Assembly: GCA_001872285.1 (NCBI GenBank)
Contig: MNXU01000037.1
Span: 1-32,777 of the forward strand
DNA length: 32,777 bases
DNA from: Betaproteobacteria bacterium CG2_30_68_42
Lineage (GTDB): Bacteria; Pseudomonadota; Gammaproteobacteria; Burkholderiales; Rhodocyclaceae
Direction of reading: 5' to 3'
Shown: piece after piece, positions 7,367 through 14,722 of the stretch
Position numbering within the stretch: position 1 is the first letter of the stretch
Layout: each line of letters opens with the position of its first letter
The notes under the pieces: generated by a model
What the model was told of the DNA's origin: nothing
Databases searched by the model: none
The model's input: only the letters and a program-made list of their open reading frames with translations
Translations under genes and position numbers: made by a program

Positions 7367-8127
7367 TGCGCCGGGCGACCAATCGTCCGGCGCGGCCGAT
7401 CGGCTACCATGCGCTCCGTTCGCAATCGCACACGAGGAGGATCGCCACGCGCACCTGGTTCGCAGTACTGCTGATCGCGCTCTGTCCGTTGCCCTCGGCT
7501 GCCGGTCCGCTCGATGCCCTGAGCGAGGGCGACGCCGCCGGCGGCCTGCGGCAGGCGCTCACGCAGGGCGCCGCGGCGGCGGTCGAGAAACTCGGTCGCG
7601 CCGATGGTTTTCTCGGCAATCCGAAGGTCCGCATCCCCCTGCCCGAGGGGCTGCGTCAGGCCGAGGGCCTCATGCGCGCGCTGGGCATGGGGAAACAGGC
7701 CGGGGAGCTGACCCTGGCCATGAACCGCGCCGCGGAGGACGGGGTGGCCAGGGCCAAGCCGATCCTGGTTGCGGCGGTGAAGAAGATGACCGTCGACGAC
7801 GCCCGGAGAATCCTCACCGGCGCAGACGATGGCGCCACCCAGTATTTCCGCCGCACGACCTCGGCGCAGCTCACCGAGCAGTTCCTGCCCATCGTCACCC
7901 GGGCCACGGAAAAGGTCGGTCTGGCCGCGAAGTACAACGAACTCGCCGGCCGCGCGGCGAAGTTCGGGCTGCTCGAGGAAAAGGACGCGAAGATCGAGCG
8001 CTACGTGACCGGGAAGGCGCTCGACGGACTGTTCCTGATCATCGCCGAGGAAGAGCGCGCGATCCGCACCAACCCGCTCGGCGCGGCCGGCAACCTGGCG
8101 AAGAAGGTGTTCGGTCTGCTCAGATAG
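7366..8127 (+). CDS. DUF4197 exported protein, start codon uncertain
   Basis: Conserved exported protein of unknown function. The mature part is typical of DUF4197: LSEGDAAGGLRQALTQGAAA, the motif NPKVRIPLPEGLRQAEGLMR, TDVAR-like region MTVDDARRILTGADDGATQY and FRRTTSAQLTEQFLPIV. It is usually a lipid- or periplasm-facing helical protein. The given start is the only canonical in-frame start codon, but it has no ribosome site and sits on the ubiK promoter. A strong AGGAGG (7435-7440) instead precedes an ACG at 7447 by six bases. Starting there gives (M)RTWFAVLLIALCPLPSAA, a clean signal peptide with an AxA-like cleavage site, as in homologues. The true coding region is therefore probably 7447-8127. 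It is convergent with the cytochrome gene, 12 bp apart. Confidence 0.85.
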   Translation: MRRATNRPARPIGYHALRSQSHTRRIATRTWFAVLLIALCPLPSAAGPLDALSEGDAAGGLRQALTQGAAAAVEKLGRADGFLGNPKVRIPLPEGLRQAEGLMRALGMGKQAGELTLAMNRAAEDGVARAKPILVAAVKKMTVDDARRILTGADDGATQYFRRTTSAQLTEQFLPIVTRATEKVGLAAKYNELAGRAAKFGLLEEKDAKIERYVTGKALDGLFLIIAEEERAIRTNPLGAAGNLAKKVFGLLR

Positions 8128-8139
8128 CGGCGCACGCGC

Positions 8140-8619
8140 TCACTTGACCTGAGCGACCATGTACTCGACCGCGGCCCTGATCTGCGCATCCGAGAGCGCG
8201 GGATTGCCACCCTTGGGCGGCATCGCGTTCTTGCCCGTGAGCACGGACTTGGCGAGGCCGTCGATGCCGGCAGGAAGCCGCGGCGCCCACGCGGCCTTGT
8301 CGCCGAATTTGGGCGCTCCCGCGACACCGGCCGCGTGGCAGGCGATGCAGACCGAGTCGTAGACGGCCTTTCCATCTGCTGCCGCGGGGGCGGGAGCCGC
8401 CGCGGCAGTTGCGTCGGCGGGGGTGGCCGCCGGAGCCGCTGCAGGAGCTGCTGCAGGAGCGGCACCCAGCTCGATTTTCGCGACCGGCTCGATCAGCTTG
8501 TTGGTCTGTTCCTCGGTGGGCTTGTCGCCTCCGCGCCCGCATCCGGCCAGCGCCAGTACCGCGGCCGCGAGCACGGACGCCCCGATCACCGGCGCCCTGC
8601 GCCGCATCCCTGGATTCAT
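8140..8619 (-). CDS. Cytochrome c5-type monoheme lipoprotein
   Basis: Periplasmic electron carrier of the cytochrome c5 class, 159 residues. The signal peptide ends in the lipobox LAGC (Cys27), so the protein should be lipid-anchored. An Ala/Pro-rich linker (residues 53-82) follows, then the heme domain with CIACH at 91-95 and the distal Met in NAMPPKGG (Met133). The C-terminal helix IRAAVEYMVAQVK is typical of the family. ATG at 8619 is the only reasonable start. A perfect minus-strand TATAAT lies at 8685-8690, with a poor -35. Confidence 0.92.
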   Translation of the reverse strand: MNPGMRRRAPVIGASVLAAAVLALAGCGRGGDKPTEEQTNKLIEPVAKIELGAAPAAAPAAAPAATPADATAAAAPAPAAADGKAVYDSVCIACHAAGVAGAPKFGDKAAWAPRLPAGIDGLAKSVLTGKNAMPPKGGNPALSDAQIRAAVEYMVAQVK

Positions 8620-8684
8620 GTCGTGTCCCTGCGTGTAGGAGAAAGTCGAAGACAGCCGTGCAAGAATCGCTCGGACTCGCCCGG

Positions 8685-8690
8685 ATTATA
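8685..8690 (-). promoter_or_regulatory. Consensus -10 (TATAAT) upstream of the cytochrome gene
   Basis: Minus-strand GGTTATAATCC, about 66 bp before the cytochrome start codon. The region 17 bp further upstream is GC-rich with no recognisable -35, so this is tentative. Confidence 0.4.
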
Positions 8691-8725
8691 ACCGCGCGCC
8701 GCGCCACGGCCCGCCTCCGCGCGCA

Positions 8726-8754
8726 TGGACGATACTGCCGAAAACCGCTATTCT
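8726..8754 (+). promoter_or_regulatory. Sigma-70-type promoter for tRNA-Arg
   Basis: TGGACG (8726-8731), a spacer of exactly 17 bp, and TATTCT (8749-8754); each hexamer matches four of six consensus bases. Transcription would begin a few bases before the tRNA at 8765. Confidence 0.45.
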
Positions 8755-8764
8755 TCTGCTCCCC

Positions 8765-8841
8765 GCGCCTGTAGCTCAGTTGGATAGAGTACAGCCCTCC
8801 GAAGGCTGGGGTCGCACGTTCGAATCGTGTCAGGCGCGCCA
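8765..8841 (+). tRNA. tRNA-Arg (anticodon CCG)
   Basis: Cloverleaf of 77 nt. Acceptor GCGCCTG (8765-8771) pairs with CAGGCGC (8831-8837), followed by discriminator G and an encoded CCA. The D-arm carries AGCTCAGTTGGATAGAGT. The anticodon stem CAGCC/GGCTG encloses the loop CTCCGAA, anticodon CCG, which reads CGG. The T-arm has the GTTCGAATC core. Confidence 0.95.
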
Positions 8842-8973
8842 GTCCCCCTCAAGAATTCCCGGCCGACCGACACGCGCCCTCGGGCGCCGCCGGACGAACG
8901 ATGGCCGGCCGCAAAGCCCGGCGAGACGGTCGTGCCGGGCGCGGCTCGGGCTGCGGCGAGTCGGTCGCGCGGT

Positions 8974-10332
8974 CTATTGCGCTTCGCCTTTCGCCCTGAC
9001 CCCGAGCCGCCGCAACTTCTCCCAGAGGGTCTTGCGGGTGATGCCGAGCGTCTCGGCGGCATGGGTCATGTGTCCGCGATGCCGATCGAGGATCATCGAA
9101 AGGTATTCGCGTTCGCAGGCCATGAGATATTCGGCAAGAGACTCCGAAACGGGCGGTTGCGTGCCGGCGTCGCTGCCCGGACTGCTCTCGAAGAATGCCT
9201 CTGCGTCGAGCAGGGGTCCGGTGGAGAGGATGCAGGCGCGCTCCACGGCATGCTTGAGTTCGCGCACGTTGCCGGGCCAGCCGTAGCGGATCAGCGCCTG
9301 CTCGGTGCGCGGATCCAGCCGCCGCCGCTCCTCCGGGTGCGCGTGATTGAATTCCTCGACGAAACGGCGCACGAACCAGCGGATGTCCTCCGGCCGCTCG
9401 CGCAGCGCGGGGATGCGCAGGTGGATGACGTGGATGCGGTAGTACAGATCTTCGCGGAAGCGGCCGTCCTCCACCATCGCTTTGAGGTCGCGGTGGGTGG
9501 CGCACACCAGACGGAAGTCGCAGGCGAACGGTTTCTCGCCGCCCAGGCGCGTCACCCGGCGATCCTGGATCGCGCGCAGCAGCTTGGCCTGCATCGAGGG
9601 CGGCATCTCGCCGATCTCGTCCAGGAACAGGGTGCCGCGATGCGCGAGTTCGAAGAATCCCCGCTTGGCCCGGACCGCCCCGGTGAAGGCCCCGCGCTCG
9701 TAGCCGAACAGTTCCGCCTCGATCAGGGATTCGGGGATCGAGGCGCAGTTGACGGCGACGAACTCGGCGGCGGCGCCCACGGCATGGCGATGGAACAGCC
9801 GCGCCACGTGCTCTTTGCCGGAGCCCGATTCGCCGGTGATCAGCAGGGCCGCGGCATGGCGTGCCAGGCGCGGAAGGGATCCGGCGATGTGCCGCATGGC
9901 GGGCGAGACGCCCAGCGAATCGTCGCCGTCCTCGCCGCCGCCGGATCCGTAGCTCTCGGCGAGCGTGCGCACCTGCCGCACCAGCGCGTCGACGTCGAAG
10001 GGTTTGGTGACGTAGTCGGCGGCGCCGGCCTTGAGCAGCTCGACCGCGCGGTCGATCGTCCCGTAGGCCGTCATGAACAGGAAGGGCGGCAGGCGAGGCT
10101 GCTTTTCCCGGAGCTCCAGAAACAGCTCGCCGCCGTTGCGGTCCGGCAGGCGGATATCGCTCACCACGACGTCGAAGCGTTGCGCCCCGATGGTGCGGGC
10201 GGCCTCCGCCGCCGTGCGGCACCAGATCACTTCGAATCCTTCCAGGCTGCACAACCGGACCAGGGATTCGCCCATGATCTCGTCGTCCTCGACGAGGCAC
10301 ATGCGCATGCTTCGCGCGCTACTTTGTGCCAT
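8974..10332 (-). CDS. Sigma-54-dependent (NtrC/AioR-type) response regulator
   Basis: Enhancer-binding activator, 452 residues. The receiver domain has acidic residues at 15-17, the phospho-acceptor in VVVSDIRLPD (Asp59) and a conserved Lys110 (VTKPF). The AAA+ domain shows Walker A GESGSGKE (167-174), the sigma-54 contact loop GAFTGA intact at 214-219, and Walker B TLFLDEIGEM. The C-terminal Fis-type helix-turn-helix is AAETLGITRKTLWEKLRRLG. An intact GAFTGA loop means it should activate sigma-54 holoenzyme; a near-consensus -24/-12 promoter lies 2.7 kb away, before the divergent molybdoenzyme operon. It overlaps the kinase gene by 14 bp. The partner arrangement (binding protein, kinase, sigma-54 regulator) matches AioXSR/ArxXSR. 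Confidence 0.93.
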   Translation of the reverse strand: MAQSSARSMRMCLVEDDEIMGESLVRLCSLEGFEVIWCRTAAEAARTIGAQRFDVVVSDIRLPDRNGGELFLELREKQPRLPPFLFMTAYGTIDRAVELLKAGAADYVTKPFDVDALVRQVRTLAESYGSGGGEDGDDSLGVSPAMRHIAGSLPRLARHAAALLITGESGSGKEHVARLFHRHAVGAAAEFVAVNCASIPESLIEAELFGYERGAFTGAVRAKRGFFELAHRGTLFLDEIGEMPPSMQAKLLRAIQDRRVTRLGGEKPFACDFRLVCATHRDLKAMVEDGRFREDLYYRIHVIHLRIPALRERPEDIRWFVRRFVEEFNHAHPEERRRLDPRTEQALIRYGWPGNVRELKHAVERACILSTGPLLDAEAFFESSPGSDAGTQPPVSESLAEYLMACEREYLSMILDRHRGHMTHAAETLGITRKTLWEKLRRLGVRAKGEAQ

Positions 10333-11761
10333 AGGGGACCTCGGCCTTGAAGGTGGTGCAGTCCGGTTCGCTCTCGACCGAAAGACCGCCGTTCAATTGG
10401 TGCACGATCTGGTAGACGACCCACAGGCCGAGGCCGTGTCCCTTCTCTCTGCCGCTGGCGAAAGGCTCGAACAGGTAGGCCATCTGTGCATCGGGGATGT
10501 GCTGCCCGTCGTTGCACACGGACAGCCGCAGCCGCCCCCCGTTGTCCGAGATGCCCACGCGCACCCGGCCGGACAGCTCCGCTGCGGCGATGGCGTTGAG
10601 CAGCAGGTTCAGCAGGATCTGCCGCAGAAGCGTCGCCGGCAGGGGCACCGGGCCGTCGAGCGCGCCTTCGACGTCGACATGCACGGCCCGCGCCTGGGCC
10701 TCGGCCTCCACCAGGATCAGGAGGTCGTCGATGTCCGACGGATCGAACGGCCTGTCTTGCGTCTTGGTCTCGACCAGCAGCGCCCCGACGGTGTTGCGGA
10801 TCTGGCTCAATCCGCGTTCCAGCAGGGACATGGTCTGGCCCGCCAGCGGATCGGCCTGACCGTGGCGCTGGTAGGTCTTGATCGCGGTCAGCATGCCGCC
10901 CAGCGGATTGTTGATCTCGTGCGCGATGCCTGCCGCCAGCCGGCCCACCGCCGCGAGCCGCTCGGAGACGAGCATCCGGCTTTCGAGTTCCTGTTTCTCT
11001 TTCAGTTCGACCACCATGCGGCGAAAGGCGTCGCCGAGCTGGCCGATCTCGTCGCGGTTTCGCGGCAGTTCGGCGAGCCGCGCAGACTCGAGTTCGCCCG
11101 GCACCCGGCGCATCGCGCCGGCCAGCGCGATGAGCGGCGCCCCAGTGCGGCGCGCCCAGAACCAGGACACCGGCATGATCACGATCAATACCAGCAGCGT
11201 GACGAGCGCCGCCTGTCCGACCAGATCGAGGAAGCGCGGCAGGAAGGAGATCTTCGAATAGCCGAGGATCACATGACCGAGCGCGACGCCGTCGGCGACC
11301 AGCGGTGACATCACGAAATACTGGGGCGATTCGCCGGGATCAATGATGCGCTGCTCGCCCGCCTCCCCCTGCATCAGTGCTGCGCGCAGCCGCGTGTACG
11401 TTCCGCCGCGGCTGGCTGGACTGCTGCCGATCGGGAACTCGCGCGGGCGGCTGGACACGAACACCCGGAAATCGGCGTCCGTCACCAGCACGATGTCGGC
11501 CTGCAGTTCGGGAGCCACCGCGACCGGATCGCGCGCCGACTGAAGGATCTCCCAGGCACGCCAGATGTCGTCGTGCAGCACCGGACCGACCAGCGTGTTG
11601 GCCATCACGCGCGCCAGGCTCTTCGCATGCCCTTCCAGGTTCTGCCGCATGCCGTCGTACTCGCGGGTGACCAGGGCCGCGGTCACCGCGAGCGCGGTGC
11701 CGATCACCGCCCCCAGCACGCGCAGCGGAATCTTCCAGCGCAGCGAAAGATCATCGAGCAT
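10319..11761 (-). CDS. Membrane sensor histidine kinase, AioS-like
   Basis: Two-component sensor, 480 residues. One membrane helix (about 11-31), a periplasmic domain (about 35-178) and a second helix (about 181-202) are followed by a HAMP linker. The dimerisation/phospho-acceptor region reads AGIAHEINNPLGG with His281. The ATPase domain has its N box (LLNLLLNAIAAAE), the G1-like region (LSVCNDGQHIP) and the G2 box GHGLGLWVVYQIV. It starts at the ATG at 11761, two bases after the stop of the binding-protein gene, and its stop overlaps the regulator gene, so the three are translationally coupled. By analogy with AioS, the periplasmic domain probably docks with the ligand-loaded binding protein rather than binding the ligand itself. 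Confidence 0.92.
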   Translation of the reverse strand: MLDDLSLRWKIPLRVLGAVIGTALAVTAALVTREYDGMRQNLEGHAKSLARVMANTLVGPVLHDDIWRAWEILQSARDPVAVAPELQADIVLVTDADFRVFVSSRPREFPIGSSPASRGGTYTRLRAALMQGEAGEQRIIDPGESPQYFVMSPLVADGVALGHVILGYSKISFLPRFLDLVGQAALVTLLVLIVIMPVSWFWARRTGAPLIALAGAMRRVPGELESARLAELPRNRDEIGQLGDAFRRMVVELKEKQELESRMLVSERLAAVGRLAAGIAHEINNPLGGMLTAIKTYQRHGQADPLAGQTMSLLERGLSQIRNTVGALLVETKTQDRPFDPSDIDDLLILVEAEAQARAVHVDVEGALDGPVPLPATLLRQILLNLLLNAIAAAELSGRVRVGISDNGGRLRLSVCNDGQHIPDAQMAYLFEPFASGREKGHGLGLWVVYQIVHQLNGGLSVESEPDCTTFKAEVPYGTK

Positions 11762-11763
11762 CG

Positions 11764-12609
11764 TCACGCCCGGCCCACGCGCGCCGCCATGCGCGCGATG
11801 CCGTCGAACATCGCCGGCGTTCCGGCGACGAAACCGTCCAGGCGCAACTCGTGCAGCAACTGCGCGCCCTCGGGATCCGCGGGCATGTCGATCAGCAGCG
11901 CGCGGAAGCGATCGAATTCGGCCGTGGAGATGTCCCGGCGCGCGACGAAGGGCGTGTGACCGAAGTCGGACGATCGTTCGACGACCCGCGTGGTGCCGGT
12001 GATCCGCGGATTGATCTCCGCCAGCGTCGCCCAGACATAACCGTCCACTGCCCCGCCGTCGGCGAGACCGACGCCGACCGCCTCGATCACCTTGCGGTGC
12101 GCCCAGGTGAAGAAAGTGCGGGAGAAGAAGGTCGCGGCGTTCTCGCCGGCCATGACGAGGCGATACTGCGGATAGAGAAAGCCCGAGTTGGAGTCGGGAT
12201 CCGAATAGGCGAACACCTTGTCCCGCAACTCGAGCAGGTTGGTGGTTTTCCGGTCGCCGGCGGGCACGATCAGGTAGGACTGATAGACGGGCCGCCCCCG
12301 CCAGACCGGCACGGCGACCAGGAGCAATTCCCGCTGGTAGCGCACGTAGGGATAGCCACAGACCCAGGCGAAGTCGATCTTGCCGCCGCGCACCAGGTCC
12401 AGCACTTCGCGGTAATTGCCCCGCTGCACGAAGACCACCGGACGATCGAGGCGGCGCTCCAGCCATGCACGCAGCCGGGCGAGGAAACGGACCTGATCGT
12501 CGAGGAACACCGGCGTCAGCCCGATGTGCAGCGGCGGATTCGCGCTTCGCGCCGGCAGGATGGGTGAAGTGGCGAGCGCCAGCGAAGCGCGCAGGAATCT
12601 GCGCCGCAT
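11764..12609 (-). CDS. PhnD-fold periplasmic binding protein, AioX/ArxX-like
   Basis: Extracytoplasmic solute-binding protein, 281 residues from the ATG at 12609. The signal peptide begins MRRRFLRASLALATSPILPA. The mature domain starts HIGLTPVFLDDQ and has family blocks IDFAWVCGYPYV, RGRPVYQSYLIV, AYSDPDSNSGFL and DGYVWATLAEI, which I recognise from the AioX/PhnD-like proteins. No ABC permease or ATPase is adjacent; instead it is coupled to a kinase and a sigma-54 regulator, so I read it as the sensing subunit of a three-component system. The single Cys in the conserved block (WVCGYP) is notable because a Cys in AioX has been linked to arsenite binding, but that does not establish the ligand here. 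Another in-frame ATG (12642) would add 11 residues. Confidence 0.85.
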   Translation of the reverse strand: MRRRFLRASLALATSPILPARSANPPLHIGLTPVFLDDQVRFLARLRAWLERRLDRPVVFVQRGNYREVLDLVRGGKIDFAWVCGYPYVRYQRELLLVAVPVWRGRPVYQSYLIVPAGDRKTTNLLELRDKVFAYSDPDSNSGFLYPQYRLVMAGENAATFFSRTFFTWAHRKVIEAVGVGLADGGAVDGYVWATLAEINPRITGTTRVVERSSDFGHTPFVARRDISTAEFDRFRALLIDMPADPEGAQLLHELRLDGFVAGTPAMFDGIARMAARVGRA

Positions 12610-12673
12610 CGTATGGCCGCCATTGGCGGCGATCGTTTTCATGGCTTCGATGATCCTGGCAAACGCACTTGCC

Positions 12674-12781
12674 GCAAAGGACGCAAAGCAACGCAAAGAC
12701 CGCAAAGGATAGACCGGGAGAAGGCCCATTCATCCATCGAGTCAGCATCTCGACACATCTTTGCGCCCTTTGCGTCTTTGC
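12674..12781. repeat. GCAAAG / CTTTGC inverted-repeat element
   Basis: GCAAAG occurs at 12674, 12683, 12693 and 12702 (9-10 bp period). The complement CTTTGC follows at 12759, 12768 and 12776 (8-9 bp period). The arms can pair across about 50 bp. Similar units occur as extragenic repeats in other genomes, so this is probably a mobile or multi-copy intergenic element rather than a regulator site. Confidence 0.65.
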
Positions 12782-12866
12782 GCTGTCTGCGTTGAAGGAG
12801 GTTCATATGCGGAAGTGACGATGATAAGCGCGTCCGCGGCTTTGCGTCAGCATCGATTTTCCGGAC

Positions 12867-12882
12867 GTTACGCCGGCGTAGC
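12867..12882. promoter_or_regulatory. Upstream activator palindrome 1 (GTTACGCCGGCGTAGC)
   Basis: Imperfect palindrome with one arm mismatch, sharing GTTAC-N6-GTA and an internal CGGCGTA with the second site 44 bp downstream (centre to centre). That is about four helical turns, so both sites face the same side of DNA. It lies about 140 bp before the -24/-12 promoter, the usual enhancer distance for an NtrC-type activator. Confidence 0.6.
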
Positions 12883-12910
12883 ACCTTGCGGCGCAACAAC
12901 CGGGGCGACC

Positions 12911-12926
12911 GTTACTTCGGCGTAAC
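12911..12926. promoter_or_regulatory. Upstream activator palindrome 2 (GTTACTTCGGCGTAAC)
   Basis: Arms GTTAC/GTAAC are perfect, and extend to CGTTAC/GTAACG with the flanking bases. About 95 bp upstream of the sigma-54 promoter. With site 1 it is the best candidate for the binding site of the divergently encoded sigma-54 regulator. Confidence 0.65.
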
Positions 12927-12954
12927 GATCGAGTGCAGGCCGGCGTCATGGCCC

Positions 12955-12970
12955 CAGGCGAATTCGCCTG
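12955..12970. promoter_or_regulatory. Perfect 16-bp palindrome CAGGCGAATTCGCCTG
   Basis: Lies between the activator palindromes and the -24 element (35 bp upstream of it). Its sequence is unlike the GTTAC sites, so it may bind a second regulator, for example a redox or oxygen switch, or act as a hairpin. It does not fit an FNR box (TTGAT-N4-ATCAA). Confidence 0.45.
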
Positions 12971-13004
12971 CCGGCAAGCGGGGTTGCGCGATCCGGCGCA
13001 GTTC

Positions 13005-13020
13005 TGGCCCGGATGTTGCC
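13005..13020 (+). promoter_or_regulatory. Sigma-54 (-24/-12) promoter of the molybdoenzyme operon
   Basis: TGGCCCGGATGTTGCC fits TGGCACG-N4-TTGCA at all invariant bases (TGGC, then TTGC with correct spacing). It is about 100 bp upstream of the first operon gene, and a sigma-54 activator is encoded divergently. Confidence 0.75.
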
Positions 13021-13119
13021 TAGGGAAGACGTGCCCCGCCGCCGCGCTGGTCCGCGCAGCCCGGCGGGTCGCCGCAGGCACCGAAGAACGCATCGTTGCA
13101 ATCAGAGGAGGCAAGGCAG

Positions 13120-13830
13120 ATGAGTGAAGAACTGAGGGTCTCCCCCATCGAGACGCGCGGGGTGGCCGGCAAGAAGCGCTATGCCATGGTCGTCGACACG
13201 CGCCGCTGCATCGGCTGCATGGCCTGCCAGGTCGCGTGCAAGGCCGAGTACGACACACCCCTGGGGGTCAATCGCACCTGGGTGCCCTACAAGGTCGTAG
13301 GCAAGTATCCGGCCGTCAAGAAGCAGTTCCTGCCGCGGCTGTGCAACCACTGCGACGACCCGCCCTGCGTGCGCAACTGCCCGGTGGAGGCGACCTTCAA
13401 GGTCGAGGACGGCGGTTTCGTCCTGCAACGATACGAGCGCTGCATCGGCTGCCGCTCGTGCATGGCGGCCTGCCCGTACAACGCGCGCTTCATGCTGCCC
13501 TCGCACCGCACCTACACCCCGATCACCAACGTGGTCGACAAGTGCACCTTCTGCTTCCATCGCGTGACGCAGAACCTGGTGCCGGCCTGCGTGCAGACCT
13601 GCATCGGCCGCTCGCGCGTGTTCGGCGACCTCAACGATCCGGCGAGCGAGGTTTCCTATCTCGTGGCGACGAACGCCACCCAGGTGCTTCGTCCCGAGCA
13701 GGGCACCAAGCCGCACGTCTTCTACATCGGCGCCGACCGCAACGCGACCGAATTCGGCCGCGACGCCTATCGGAAACCGGATGTGATGGAGCTCGAACGG
13801 GCTGCCTTCAAGAACCACTTCAAGATCTGA
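13120..13830 (+). CDS. Molybdoenzyme iron-sulfur subunit (four [4Fe-4S], PsrB/DmsB type)
   Basis: Electron-transfer subunit of a DMSO-reductase-family complex, 236 residues. Sixteen cysteines form four ferredoxin-type clusters: 30/33/36/40 (CIGCMACQVAC), 75/78/83/87, 108/111/114/118 (CIGCRSCMAAC) and 142/145/157/161. It has no signal peptide, so it should be exported by piggy-backing on the Tat signal of the catalytic subunit. The ATG at 13120 has a GAGGAGG site nine bases upstream. It is the first gene of the operon behind the sigma-54 promoter; order Fe-S, NrfD, Mo subunit resembles the ttrBCA type rather than the padBCD type. Confidence 0.95.
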   Translation: MSEELRVSPIETRGVAGKKRYAMVVDTRRCIGCMACQVACKAEYDTPLGVNRTWVPYKVVGKYPAVKKQFLPRLCNHCDDPPCVRNCPVEATFKVEDGGFVLQRYERCIGCRSCMAACPYNARFMLPSHRTYTPITNVVDKCTFCFHRVTQNLVPACVQTCIGRSRVFGDLNDPASEVSYLVATNATQVLRPEQGTKPHVFYIGADRNATEFGRDAYRKPDVMELERAAFKNHFKI

Positions 13831-13840
13831 GAGGAACATC

Positions 13841-14701
13841 ATGGGTGACTACGTCTGGTTTCACGATGTGTCGTGGCATGCGAGCTACGCCGTCTACTTC
13901 TTCATCATCGGCATCGTCGCGGGGCTGTCCTTCCTGTCCTACGGGTCCTGGATCACGCCGGCACTGCGTCCGCTGCGCGAGAAGGCGGCGTACGGCTCCA
14001 TCGCGCTGTTGGCGCTGGGCAGCCTGCTGCTGATCGCCGATCTGTCGCAGCCGCTGCGCTTCCTCAACATCCTCAATCCGGCCTACCTGCACTTCACCTC
14101 GCCGCTGGCGTGGGGCTCGCTCAACATCGTCGCCTTCGGCGTGGTCTCGGTGCTCTACATCCTGGCGCTCGTGAAGCGCGACGAGTCTGCGCGCACGAAG
14201 CTGCTTGCCACCGCGGCGGCGCTGCTGGCGCTTGGACTGCCGGTCTATACCGGCTACGACCTGACGGTGCACCAGTCCCGGCCGGTGTGGAACACGCCAA
14301 TCATGCCGGTGCTGTTCGTCGCCCTGGCGATTGCTTCCGGCTCAGCCGTGGGCTCGCTGCTGGCCGCCGGCAACGAGGCCGCGCGCAGGGTGCTGCACCA
14401 ATACCTGCTGTGGTCGACTGCCGCGGTCGGCGTGATCCTGATCTCCATCCTGGGGACCACCAACTATGGCGGCGCGGCGGAGGAGCTGACCTTCATCATC
14501 CTGACCACCGGCACGATGGGCCTCGTCTTCGTCGGCATCGGCATCCTCGCCGGCACCGCGGCCCCGGTGGCGCTGCTGCTGGCGCCCTTCGGCAAACAGC
14601 AGGGCGGCCTGATCGTCGCCTCCGTGCTGGTGCTGGTGGGCAGCGCCGCGCTGCGCTACGCCCTGCTGATGGGCCCGCAGCAACTGCAAACCCTGTACTG
14701 A
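13841..14701 (+). CDS. NrfD/PsrC-family quinone-interacting membrane anchor
   Basis: Integral membrane subunit, 286 residues with about eight hydrophobic helices (first: YAVYFFIIGIVAGLSFLSYG; last: GLIVASVLVLVGSAALRYAL). NrfD-family subunits bind quinone or quinol at the periplasmic side and have no heme. Typical features are the basic loops (PLREKAAYG) and the conserved short motif LTVHQSRPVWNTP. It starts 10 bp after the Fe-S gene with a GAGGAA site. It should connect the Fe-S subunit with the quinone pool, in either direction. Confidence 0.92.
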   Translation: MGDYVWFHDVSWHASYAVYFFIIGIVAGLSFLSYGSWITPALRPLREKAAYGSIALLALGSLLLIADLSQPLRFLNILNPAYLHFTSPLAWGSLNIVAFGVVSVLYILALVKRDESARTKLLATAAALLALGLPVYTGYDLTVHQSRPVWNTPIMPVLFVALAIASGSAVGSLLAAGNEAARRVLHQYLLWSTAAVGVILISILGTTNYGGAAEELTFIILTTGTMGLVFVGIGILAGTAAPVALLLAPFGKQQGGLIVASVLVLVGSAALRYALLMGPQQLQTLY

Positions 14702-14722
14702 CCGATCACGAGGAGAGAGAAC

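Larger units (their letters stand above)
12610..13119. other. Divergent regulatory region between the sensor operon and the molybdoenzyme operon
   Basis: 510 bp without a supported gene. In order it holds a GCCGCCA/TGGCGGC inverted repeat (12616-12630), a GCAAAG/CTTTGC repeat element (12674-12781), a perfect ribosome site before a three-codon frame (12796-12815), two GTTAC-N6-GTAAC-type palindromes, a perfect 16-bp palindrome and the sigma-54 promoter. These are entered separately. Confidence 0.8.

Noticed and set aside
11764-12609. Phosphonate/phosphate ABC transport binding protein
   Set aside because: No permease or ATPase gene next to it; it is coupled to a kinase and sigma-54 regulator, so a sensing role fits better.
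12674-12781. CRISPR array suggested by regularly spaced units
   Set aside because: Units are only 6 bp with 9-10 bp period, and reverse orientation halfway; no spacers or cas genes.
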